NCBI GenBank assembly: GCA_937980625.1
Contig: CALJPJ010000250.1
Location: 1-5,519 of the forward strand
Direction: 5' to 3'
From: an uncultured Bdellovibrionales bacterium
GTDB lineage: Bacteria > Bdellovibrionota > Bdellovibrionia > Bdellovibrionales > UBA1609
Length of the DNA: 5,519 bases
The notes beneath the pieces are model-generated. The model worked only from the letters and a program-made list of their open reading frames with translations, was not told the DNA's origin and did not search any database. This document shows, piece after piece, positions 1-5,378 of this stretch (position 1 is its first letter; each line of letters begins with the position of its first letter). Position numbers and translations under genes: made by a program.

Positions 1-194
1 TCAATTAAACCTTCTGCTTCAAAACGACCTTTTTCTTTGTCAAAATGAGTCATCATTTTAACACCTTGAACCTTAATTTTTAAGGGCTTGTTGGGTGTGT
101 TTTTTACAAACATAACCGAACCTTTTTTGCCTTTGTCATTTCCAGCAATCACTTGAACTGTATCACCTTTATTAATTTTTAACTTTAAAGCCAT
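1..194 (-). CDS. rplX: 50S ribosomal protein L24-like KOW protein, 3' end outside window
   Basis: L24 binds 23S rRNA and helps start assembly of the large subunit. The ATG at 194-192 opens a frame of 64 codons that runs off the left edge with no stop, so the C-terminus is missing. Residues 9-28 form a KOW motif (KGDTVQVIAGNDKGKKGSV), the family hallmark. VQGV at 42-45 matches the VEGVN strand of L24, and EAEGLI at 59-64 aligns with the GGIIEKEA region. Between them the usual KKHxKP stretch is replaced by MMTHFDKEKGRF, so this is a divergent L24. It follows rpmB after 10 bases, and its Shine-Dalgarno overlaps the rpmB stop, so the two are co-transcribed and probably translationally coupled. 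rplX normally lies in the spc operon after rplN, so this copy is either a relocated gene or a second paralogue. An L24-like KOW protein with another role is the main alternative. Confidence 0.85.
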   Translation of the reverse strand, partial: MALKLKINKGDTVQVIAGNDKGKKGSVMFVKNTPNKPLKIKVQGVKMMTHFDKEKGRFEAEGLI

Positions 195-200
195 TGTAAG

Positions 201-207
201 CCCCTTA
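201..207 (-). promoter_or_regulatory. Ribosome binding site of rplX overlapping the rpmB stop
   Basis: On the minus strand TAAGGGG contains both the rpmB stop codon TAA (207-205) and the Shine-Dalgarno AAGGGG (206-201), six bases before the rplX ATG. A ribosome terminating on rpmB sits on the rplX initiation site, which suggests coupled synthesis of the two proteins. Confidence 0.75.
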
Positions 208-513
208 TTTTTTTGCTGTTTTCGCCTTAGGAGGGCGCGATAGCTTGCTTTTAATTTTATTTTTAACTGTTAATGCTCTTTTAGACAGCTTTTTATCATC
301 TTGTTTGAGTAAAAATGGGTCTAAACCACCTTTGTGCTCTAATGTTCTTAGAGTGCTAGTAGCAACTTTAAAGCCTATAAAGCTATTTAAAGCTTGGCTG
401 TAAACCCTTTTACTTTGAATATTCGGGTAAGCTGTTGATTTTGTTTTAATATTTGAATGGCTGACAAGGTTTTTTACAACCGGTCCTTTACCTGATAGTT
501 CACAGCGTGGCAT
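205..513 (-). CDS. rpmB: 50S ribosomal protein L28
   Basis: L28 is a small structural protein of the large ribosomal subunit. The 102-residue product shows the family signature: CELSGKGP at 4-11, then VSHSNIKTK at 17-25, YPNIQSKRV at 29-37, and the C-terminal block STLRTLEHKGGLDPFLL at 53-69. The EHKGGLD form resembles the longer alpha-proteobacterial-type L28. The end (84-102) is a lysine-rich tail. The zinc-binding CxxC pairs of some L28 proteins are absent: the first pair keeps only Cys4 (Ser7 replaces the second Cys), and there are no Cys in the later block. The usually basic KTKRRF stretch reads KTKSTAY, which is odd for this family. The start is set by AAGGAG eight bases before the ATG. 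It heads a minus-strand unit with the rplX-like gene and diverges from rpsR. Confidence 0.93.
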   Translation of the reverse strand: MPRCELSGKGPVVKNLVSHSNIKTKSTAYPNIQSKRVYSQALNSFIGFKVATSTLRTLEHKGGLDPFLLKQDDKKLSKRALTVKNKIKSKLSRPPKAKTAKK

Positions 514-545
514 TTTAAAGACTCCTTATATTCCTAAAACACTAA

Positions 546-574
546 CATATAGTTAAATTGATCCTTTTTGTCTA
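546..574 (-). promoter_or_regulatory. Candidate sigma70-type promoter of rpmB-rplX
   Basis: Reading the minus strand, TAGACA (574-569) is one base off the -35 consensus. It is followed after exactly 17 bases by TATATG (551-546) as a -10 with two mismatches. Transcription would start near 539, giving a leader of about 25 bases that contains the AAGGAG site. The -35 lies inside the palindrome at 568-579. This is inferred from spacing and similarity only. Confidence 0.45.
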
Positions 575-590
575 GACAAATCTAAACAAT
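568..590. promoter_or_regulatory. 12-bp palindrome and tandem half-site between rpmB and rpsR
   Basis: TTGTCTAGACAA at 568-579 is a perfect palindrome. The stretch TCTAGACAAA (571-580) is followed directly by TCTAAACAAT (581-590), an imperfect repeat with a 10-base period, about one helical turn. A palindrome in a divergent promoter spacer with a half-site on the same face is typical of an operator. The palindrome also creates a TAGACA -35-like box on each strand, so a bound protein could block both promoters. The regulator cannot be named; it does not match the Zur or Fur boxes known to me. Confidence 0.5.
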
Positions 591-601
591 CCGAGTAAAA
601 G
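573..601 (+). promoter_or_regulatory. Candidate promoter of rpsR
   Basis: On the plus strand TAGACA (573-578) is followed after 17 bases by TAAAAG (596-601), a weak -10 with two mismatches. It mirrors the rpmB promoter, using the other half of the same palindrome. Initiation near 608 would leave a leader of about 38 bases. A -10 at TAAGAT (615-620) is possible but has no good -35. Confidence 0.3.
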
Positions 602-645
602 TTTAGAAATTCTGTAAGATATTACGAAATAAGAGGATATATAAG

Positions 646-918
646 ATGTTAAAAAAATCAACTCGCAGTAAATTTCGCCCTGAGTACCCAATTGAGTTTC
701 AATTCGATTACAAGGACCCTGTAACCCTTTTTAGGTTTGTTATGGATGGCGGCAAAATCACACCATCTAGAATCAGTAAGGTTAGCCTTAAGCAACAAAG
801 ACGTGTGAGCGCACAAATAAAGACTGCTCGTGATTTAGCTTTACTACCGGTTGGTACTGACGCTTCTGATACTTTCGGAAGACCAGAGCAAATCTCTGCT
901 AAGCCTTTTGAATTTTAA
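646..918 (+). CDS. rpsR: 30S ribosomal protein S18
   Basis: S18 sits on the platform of the small subunit, next to S6 and 16S rRNA. The 90-residue product carries the S18 core: DYKD at 21-24, GGKITPSRI at 35-43, and KQQRRVSAQIKTARDLALLP at 49-68 (the family pattern is AKQQRxLxxAIKRARxLALLP). It has no cysteines, so it is the zinc-free form. The KRAR motif reads KTAR here. A tail of about 20 residues (GTDASDTFGRPEQISAKPFEF region, 70-90) extends past the point where E. coli S18 ends. The start has AGAGGA at 632-637, eight bases before the ATG. The gene stands alone with its own terminator, not between rpsF and rplI. It may be the only S18 of the genome or a second copy. Confidence 0.92.
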   Translation: MLKKSTRSKFRPEYPIEFQFDYKDPVTLFRFVMDGGKITPSRISKVSLKQQRRVSAQIKTARDLALLPVGTDASDTFGRPEQISAKPFEF

Positions 919-944
919 GTTTGATTCATTTTTTTTGATGCTTT

Positions 945-969
945 AAAGCCCTCATCCGAGGGCTTTTTT
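945..969 (+). terminator. Rho-independent terminator of rpsR
   Basis: AAAGCCCTC (945-953) pairs perfectly with GAGGGCTTT (958-966) around a four-base loop ATCC, and the 3' side runs into six T residues (964-969). It lies 27 bases after the rpsR stop. This is a strong plus-strand terminator; the minus strand lacks a comparable U tract. Confidence 0.93.
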
Positions 970-1150
970 ATTTTGGCAAAAACTTACCTTCTGCAGTAGT
1001 TACAATGTTTAAACTCTAAAATAATTTTTAGGACGAAGAAGTATCTATTTTTTGCTTTAGTTCTATGTCAGCATAACATCACTAGGCTTTTTTATATTTA
1101 ATATGAGGCCCCTTTGCGTCCTCTTTAGCACTAATTTTAACATAGATAAG

Positions 1151-1768
1151 TTATAAATAATTTTTACATGATATTGATAATAAGGAGCTTTTCCAGAGCT
1201 GCTCCCGAGATAGGTTTTCAGTACCAGGTAATTTTAGCAAAAGACTTTCTCTGAGCTTTTCCCAGTTATTTTTAGATAAATTGTTTTTTGTTAGTTTTTT
1301 TACCTTACAAAATAAATATAAATCAGCCTGATCAAACCACGCATATTTTTTTTTAAATTCAGATGGAGGGGCTTTACCCCAAGCTAAGTTTAACATTAAC
1401 TCTAAACCATTCGTAAAAACTGTCTTAATTTTTTTATCGGTAAATAACCTCGGTCGACACTCTTTTGATGAAACTTCAAAATCTGAAACAAACTTTTTTA
1501 AACTTAAAAAATATTCTAAACAACCTCCAGAATTCTCACTCTCTTTACAACTTGTATATAATCTATCATAAGGTGATTTCGCTTTTTTAAAAGCTTTTTT
1601 TAATTCGGGATTAGGGTTTAAAAAGTTTTTTTGCACACTTAATAATTGTTCTTTTTCAGAGTTACATAGAGTATGCGGCGGATCCATATACACTATAACT
1701 AAAATAGCAATTCCGATGCTTAAAAATGCTATAGTCCCTCGCGATAGTGTTTTTAAAAAGTTATTCAT
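1151..1768 (-). CDS. Membrane-anchored exported protein of unknown function, six cysteines
   Basis: I do not recognise this 205-residue protein as a named family. A basic N-terminus (MNNFLKTLSRG) is followed by a hydrophobic segment at about 12-28, with no clear cleavage site, so it is probably a signal anchor leaving the rest in the periplasm. All six cysteines (35, 74, 83, 104, 154, 201) lie after that segment, an even number compatible with three disulfides. The body is lysine-rich and mainly helical in appearance, with a PHTLC motif right after the anchor and LAWGKAPPSEFKKKYAWF at 128-145. It is the second gene of a two-gene unit: its ATG begins one base after the upstream stop, and there is only a poorly placed GGGGTG as ribosome site, so reinitiation is likely. 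No clear terminator follows between 1150 and 970. The resemblance to Bdellovibrio secreted proteins is from memory and unverified. Confidence 0.72.
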   Translation of the reverse strand: MNNFLKTLSRGTIAFLSIGIAILVIVYMDPPHTLCNSEKEQLLSVQKNFLNPNPELKKAFKKAKSPYDRLYTSCKESENSGGCLEYFLSLKKFVSDFEVSSKECRPRLFTDKKIKTVFTNGLELMLNLAWGKAPPSEFKKKYAWFDQADLYLFCKVKKLTKNNLSKNNWEKLRESLLLKLPGTENLSREQLWKSSLLSISCKNYL

Positions 1769-1769
1769 A

Positions 1770-2267
1770 TTAGTTTACAAGCACCCCACAGCGAGACTTT
1801 GGGTGAATAGGGTTTTTAACGACCCACGACCTTTGAATCCATAAATCTTTAAAGCGCTGACAATAAAAGGTTCTGTAATTACCCACATCAAAGCCTTGTG
1901 TCACTCGAGTTATTTTAGCAAAGCTAATTTTTAAGGTATCTCTCTGTTTTTGCTTTTCTAAGTCTTTAGCTTTTATTAAACTACCTTCCATATCATTGAA
2001 TAAACTCAATAAATACTTGGCTGACGGCCCATCATCCACAACAATGGCCTTAGTTTTTTTTATTTGATCTTCCATTTTTTTTAGTAATACTTTAGTTTCA
2101 ACAGCATTACTAGTATAAGTTAACTCATGTAAGTCTTTAGACATTTCAACTAAAATTTTAATTTGTTTTTTTAAAGCCGAATCTACGTTGATTTTACGAA
2201 AAGATGCTGCAAAAACACTTGGTACTGATAAAATAACTGTAAATATAAGGCTAATTAATAACTTCAC
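1770..2267 (-). CDS. Secreted periplasmic protein of unknown function
   Basis: The 165-residue product has a clear Sec signal peptide: MK, a hydrophobic core at 3-17 and the cleavage motif VFA after residue 20. The mature part is dominated by charged, probably helical segments at about 28-75 and 81-125, suggesting a small helical bundle. It ends in a distinct domain with Cys136 and Cys160, aromatic residues FYC and DLWIQRSW, and NPIHPKSRC. These two cysteines could form a disulfide; there is no CxxCH, so it is not a c-type cytochrome. The start codon is GTG (2267-2265). An in-frame TAA two codons upstream rules out a longer form, and the signal peptide rules out a later start. The Shine-Dalgarno is weak. 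It overlaps no gene and is followed after one base by the six-cysteine protein, so the two probably act together in the envelope. I cannot assign a function. Confidence 0.75.
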   Translation of the reverse strand: MKLLISLIFTVILSVPSVFAASFRKINVDSALKKQIKILVEMSKDLHELTYTSNAVETKVLLKKMEDQIKKTKAIVVDDGPSAKYLLSLFNDMEGSLIKAKDLEKQKQRDTLKISFAKITRVTQGFDVGNYRTFYCQRFKDLWIQRSWVVKNPIHPKSRCGVLVN

Positions 2268-2984
2268 AACTTAAATATCTCATAGATTCTCAATTTTTTA
2301 AAGACGTAAAATACAAACTGCGTTTATTAATAGCTATTAAACACTCATTAAAATTATATAATTTTTTTTTACTTCGAGAATTATTTAATGGCATAGGAAT
2401 TACAATGATTTAACTACGAGTAAATGACATATTATAAACATCGATAAAAAAATTATTTAGAGAACTTTATAACTCTTCAATTTCGTGAGAACACTTATAA
2501 TTTAAACTAACCAGCAGTTAGCCCAGTATCTTTTCTGCATAAAGCATAGTGAGCACATATAGCTAGTTTCGATAACTAAAGGGCCATGCTTAACAAATAA
2601 GATAATAGGTATCAAATGTACTCTTATATATTTTTTAACTTTGCTTTGGGCCTTGTTGAGACTTCACCTAGTCATATAAAATTTCAGGCTTGCTTATATC
2701 TGTGAGTTGATATCAGCACTTGGACCATAGGTTTGGTAAATTAATATGAAAGATACAAGTTTTTTAAATTCAAACAAAAAATAAGTAACAGTGATTGCCA
2801 AGGGCAAGCCAGCCCTGTTCTATCTTTGAGGCCTCATAGAAACTGAAGTCGCTTAATGAAACGTCAACAGAACTTAAACTCCACCAGCTACTATGGCTAT
2901 ACCACAAAATTTTTTACTCATTGGTTAGACACCAAAAACTAAGCGTTTAAAAAAACTCTAGCGAAGTAATAACTAACCCAACTT

Positions 2985-3006
2985 AAGGCCCTCATAGCCC
3001 TTTTTT
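2985..3006 (+). terminator. Weak or decayed terminator-like element
   Basis: AAGGC and GCCCTT flank the loop CCTCATA and are followed by six T residues (3001-3006). The stem is only about five pairs with a bulged C. The left arm and loop, TTAAGGCCCTCAT, differ by one base from TTAAAGCCCTCAT in the rpsR terminator, whose right arm is intact. It could be a degenerate copy of such a terminator, or the end of a small plus-strand RNA. Confidence 0.3.
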
Positions 3007-3028
3007 GTATTTAATTTATACAAGCCTC

Positions 3029-3060
3029 GACCTTTAGCTTTTCTAATTTTTTTAAAGGTC
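3029..3060. repeat. 8-bp inverted repeat with T-rich loop
   Basis: GACCTTTA (3029-3036) and TAAAGGTC (3053-3060) are perfect inverted copies separated by 16 bases. A related direct copy, GACCTTTGGCT, occurs at 3153-3163 (compare GACCTTTAGCT at 3029-3039). No gene precedes it, so its role is unclear: RNA hairpin or protein site. Confidence 0.5.
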
Positions 3061-3101
3061 ATAAATTGGCTTAAATTTGATTGTTGAGTCACCTACGCCT
3101 C

Positions 3102-3138
3102 AATTTAAAACAACTAAAGTCTCGCTTTGTTTTAAATT
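3102..3138. repeat. 12-bp perfect inverted repeat upstream of the lipoprotein gene
   Basis: AATTTAAAACAA (3102-3113) and TTGTTTTAAATT (3127-3138) are perfect inverted copies around a 13-base loop. There is no T tract directly after it, so it is not a standard terminator. A competing small stem TTGAG/CTCAA (3084-3088 with 3099-3103) shares bases with the left arm, so two folds exclude each other. It ends about 100 bases before the lipoprotein ATG and could be part of its leader or an upstream RNA. Confidence 0.55.
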
Positions 3139-3239
3139 AATACTGAACACTAGACCTTTGGCTAATATTTTACATTTAAATTAAACCCTTTAAAAGTCCT
3201 GCCGAAATAGTATTTGTAATTAATTTAGGAGAAATAACT

Positions 3240-3560
3240 ATGAAACATATAACACTAATTGCGAGTTTAATTTTAATGAGTTTGTGCCTAACAAACTGTG
3301 CCTCCACTGAAGAAGAAGAAGAAAGCACGGCCCACGTACAGGTACTACCCTCTGAGTACGGCCTACATAGAGTTGTTTCTAGAGACACTGATAAATATAT
3401 TGCTGAATCAGCCGCTGTGGATGCTGCAAAAGATTACTGCTTAAATAGAGAACAAGAAGCTGTTTTTGGTGGTAGCGTTGGAGCCACATCAAGGTACTTA
3501 AGTTACACTGAAAGCTCAAGTCGCGAGCAAGTAGCTAATATTACTTTTCGCTGTCGATAA
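3240..3560 (+). CDS. Small putative lipoprotein of unknown function
   Basis: The 106-residue product begins MKHITLIASLILMSLCLTNC, a lipoprotein signal with lipobox LTNC. Cys20 would be lipidated after cleavage; Asn at -1 is less usual than Gly or Ala. The mature N-terminus carries an acidic run (TEEEEES, 23-29) as a likely flexible linker. A compact domain follows, with AAVDAAKDYCLNREQEAVFGG at 58-78 and ANITFRCR at the end. Cys67 and Cys105 bracket it and could form a disulfide. The pattern of an Ala-rich helix, YC, a short strand and a closing FxC strand is common among small uncharacterised lipoproteins of Gram-negative bacteria. The start is supported by TAGGAG eight bases before the ATG. 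It is monocistronic, preceded by a long structured spacer and followed by inverted repeats and a bidirectional terminator shared with the convergent porin gene. Confidence 0.8.
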   Translation: MKHITLIASLILMSLCLTNCASTEEEEESTAHVQVLPSEYGLHRVVSRDTDKYIAESAAVDAAKDYCLNREQEAVFGGSVGATSRYLSYTESSSREQVANITFRCR

Positions 3561-3584
3561 TTTGGTAATTCGTTTCATAGATAA

Positions 3585-3656
3585 GTTTATCTTAATCTAG
3601 CCTTACAAAGTATTTACCAATTTAAAATTCAGCGTTTAGCTTACAATAAGATAAAC
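3585..3656. repeat. Inverted repeats in the lipoprotein 3' region
   Basis: GTTTATCTTA (3585-3594) recurs inverted as TAAGATAAAC (3647-3656). The first copy also pairs locally: AGATAA (3579-3584) with TTATCT (3587-3592). TTGGTAA (3562-3568) is inverted at TTACCAA (3613-3619 region). The 3' untranslated RNA could fold extensively before the terminator. In AT-rich DNA short dyads are common, so this may be chance. Confidence 0.35.
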
Positions 3657-3663
3657 CAAATAA

Positions 3664-3696
3664 AAAAAAGCTATCCTAACTTTGGATAGCTTTTTT
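3664..3696. terminator. Bidirectional terminator between lipoprotein and porin genes
   Basis: AAAAAAGCTATCC (3664-3676) and GGATAGCTTTTTT (3684-3696) form a 13-bp stem around the loop TAACTTT. The A tract on one side and T tract on the other give U runs on both strands, so it can end the plus-strand lipoprotein transcript and the minus-strand porin transcript, whose stop lies 31 bases away. Confidence 0.93.
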
Positions 3697-3727
3697 AATA
3701 ATATTATTAACGTATATAAACTTTTAA

Positions 3728-5032
3728 TTAAAAGCTCATAGTACCTTGAATAAAGAACTGTTGGAAATCTTCTTCGTCTGGACCTAAACGATCGCCGGCC
3801 ATAAACAAGCCATAACGAGCTTCAATTTGAAATCCACCGTCATATTTGTGAACAGCATATAAATCAATCTCACTTCCAATATCATCTTCACTTGTATCTA
3901 CAGCTGCACCACTAGCTGCACCTAAAAACGTTGTAGTGCCTTCTTTTTCAGTGGCTGTAAACATATGGTATTTAAGACCAACAGTTAAGTTTTCCATTGG
4001 GTCCATACTGAAACCTGCATGAATATAACTTAAGTTACCCCAACCAACGACATCCATTAAACCGGCGAATTTATGAACATCGTAATAATAAGCCCTATAA
4101 GTTTCATCATCACTTGAACTGCCATCACTACCAGTATCTGTATGGTAACCAACGTAAAAATTCATATTGCTCATATCTTCCATAGTTACACCAAGTTGAG
4201 CATCAATCATATGTCCTTTAATATCATTATCATCACCAGCAGCATCTGTAGCTTCACCTGTATGTCCATGGAAAGCTAATTTAAAGTCTACAAGCTCAGC
4301 AAATTGACCACCTAGAACAACACCGTAACGTTGATAAACTTCTTTATCTAATCCAGCAAGCACAGAAAGGTCTTGCCTAACCTGGTTAGTATAGACATTC
4401 ATCATACTAAAAATTTCAGGAGCAAACTTTAAATCAGCAGAAATACCAACTGTATTTACTTCCGGATCATTATTTGTATTTGCAGAAGCAGGTAGCCCTT
4501 CAGCAAACTTAATTAAAAATCCAGTAATTCTAGCAAACTCGAGCTCATAAATACCAGCCACACCATCAAAAGCTGTTAGTGCATTTTGAAAATCATTTGT
4601 TGAAGTTGACGAACCATCAGCTCCCTCAAAAGATCCACGACCCATTTTTAATGAAAACTCATCGTTAATTCTCCAAGTGGCATAAGCTTCGTTTACAATT
4701 AAACCAGTACTACTATCATCTAAATTATCTCTAGTTGCACGGTTAGGGTTATTAGTTGAGTTACCAGGTCCACCAGAAAAGGTAGTTCCTCTGTCACCAA
4801 AGTCTGCATGATGAACAAGGGTTAAGTTTGCTGAAAACCTATCACTTGCTTTATATTCCGTTTTCAACATCATTCTATGGTTTAATACATTTGATGATCT
4901 ATCATTAGTTAAAGTTTCACCCTGATTTAATGCACCACGAACACGATACTCCGCACTTGTACTGATTTCACTTTCAGCATTAGCAACAGATACTATTCCT
5001 AGCGCTGCCACCAACATAATTAGTTTTTTCAT
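3728..5032 (-). CDS. Outer-membrane beta-barrel porin, alginate-export-like
   Basis: The 434-residue product has a Sec signal peptide (MKKLIMLVAALGIVSVANA, cleavage before Glu20) and ends in a C-terminal Phe (TMSF), the BAM recognition signal. Alternating polar and aromatic strands run throughout, such as RMMLKTEYKASDRFSANLTLVHH (53-75), IVNEAYATWRINDEFSLKMGR (112-132), and IDLYAVHKYDGGFQIEARYGLFMAGDRL (389-416). These three blocks, notably NEAYATW and the EIDLYAVHKYDGG segment, resemble the alginate-export porin family. Long Asp/Ser/Gly-rich stretches (83-109, 183-192, 260-270, 299-311, 373-386) look like surface loops. There are no cysteines. It should form a diffusion or substrate channel; the substrate cannot be told. 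The start has AAGGAG six to eight bases before the ATG. It appears monocistronic, with its own terminator. A general porin is the alternative to a specific sugar-polymer exporter. Confidence 0.85.
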   Translation of the reverse strand: MKKLIMLVAALGIVSVANAESEISTSAEYRVRGALNQGETLTNDRSSNVLNHRMMLKTEYKASDRFSANLTLVHHADFGDRGTTFSGGPGNSTNNPNRATRDNLDDSSTGLIVNEAYATWRINDEFSLKMGRGSFEGADGSSTSTNDFQNALTAFDGVAGIYELEFARITGFLIKFAEGLPASANTNNDPEVNTVGISADLKFAPEIFSMMNVYTNQVRQDLSVLAGLDKEVYQRYGVVLGGQFAELVDFKLAFHGHTGEATDAAGDDNDIKGHMIDAQLGVTMEDMSNMNFYVGYHTDTGSDGSSSDDETYRAYYYDVHKFAGLMDVVGWGNLSYIHAGFSMDPMENLTVGLKYHMFTATEKEGTTTFLGAASGAAVDTSEDDIGSEIDLYAVHKYDGGFQIEARYGLFMAGDRLGPDEEDFQQFFIQGTMSF

Positions 5033-5190
5033 TCGTCTCTCCTTAAGTTGTTATCTTTAGTTGTTTAATTAATTTTGTTTACCTGGCTGGAGTAATGACT
5101 TTAGTAAAGGCTTCGCAAGATTCAGTGTCCTCCTAACTCTGAACAACTAGACCTTAATCAGTACAACAACGCATATAGTTAATGATAATT

Positions 5191-5219
5191 AGGCTTTTGC
5201 TTTATAAGCAAGGCTTTTT
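5191..5219 (+). terminator. Orphan terminator-like hairpin
   Basis: TTGCTT (5197-5202) pairs with AAGCAA (5206-5211) across a three-base loop TAT. Outer GC (5193-5194) can pair with GC (5213-5214), and five T residues follow (5215-5219). No plus-strand gene lies upstream in this spacer, so it may end a small RNA or antisense transcript to the porin leader, or be fortuitous. Confidence 0.4.
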
Positions 5220-5358
5220 GACAGTTTTTAGTCGCCGCATTACGACCTAAGACCTTAAAAAGTCAAAGAAAATGCTAGTTAATTGAGCGAAAAAATATAA
5301 TCTGATTTAGAACCGTTTTTTACTTTAATATTAGACTTTTTTTATGTAGTTATATGAA

Positions 5359-5378
5359 TTCACAAATTTTATTGTGAA
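5359..5378. promoter_or_regulatory. 7+7-bp inverted repeat just upstream of tRNA-Pro
   Basis: TTCACAA (5359-5365) and TTGTGAA (5372-5378) are perfect inverted copies separated by six bases, ending 12 bases before the tRNA. It has the size of a dimeric regulator site, yet is inside-out relative to a CRP site. It could equally be a leader hairpin removed during 5' processing of the tRNA precursor. Confidence 0.4.

Larger units (their letters stand above)
2268..3239. other. Long intergenic region with structured right half
   Basis: This 972-bp stretch has no credible protein gene in six frames. I see no match to tRNA, tmRNA, 6S RNA, SRP RNA or RNase P RNA signatures. The left part (2268-2760) is AT-rich without obvious structure. 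From 2790 there are several local dyads: AGGGC/GCCCT at 2801-2816, and the palindrome TGAGGCCTCA at 2827-2836. Further right are a weak terminator-like site near 3000 and two clear hairpins at 3029-3060 and 3102-3138. It may hold decayed genes, small RNAs or the leader of the lipoprotein gene. The promoters of the secreted-protein pair (leftward) and the lipoprotein (rightward) must lie here, but I could not place them confidently. Confidence 0.6.

Noticed and set aside
568..579. Zur or Fur operator
   Set aside because: The palindrome does not resemble the known AT-rich Zur or Fur consensus; only gene content by analogy hints at zinc, so no regulator is named.
1105..1123. GAGG/CCTC dyad as terminator of the secreted-protein pair
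   Set aside because: The stem is only four pairs, the loop is long, and no T tract follows directly on the minus strand.
2616..2705. Plus-strand 29-codon open frame starting MYSYIFF
   Set aside because: It has only a weak AGG upstream, no recognisable motif and a length expected by chance in AT-rich DNA.
3176..3388. Minus-strand 70-codon open frame
   Set aside because: It overlaps the lipoprotein gene on the opposite strand, which has a good ribosome site and signal peptide; the translated product has no family features.
546..5182. Shared 11-mer CATATAGTTAA at 546-556 and 5172-5182 as a common promoter motif
   Set aside because: Several 11-base matches are expected by chance in a window of this size and composition, and the second copy has no -35 at the right distance.
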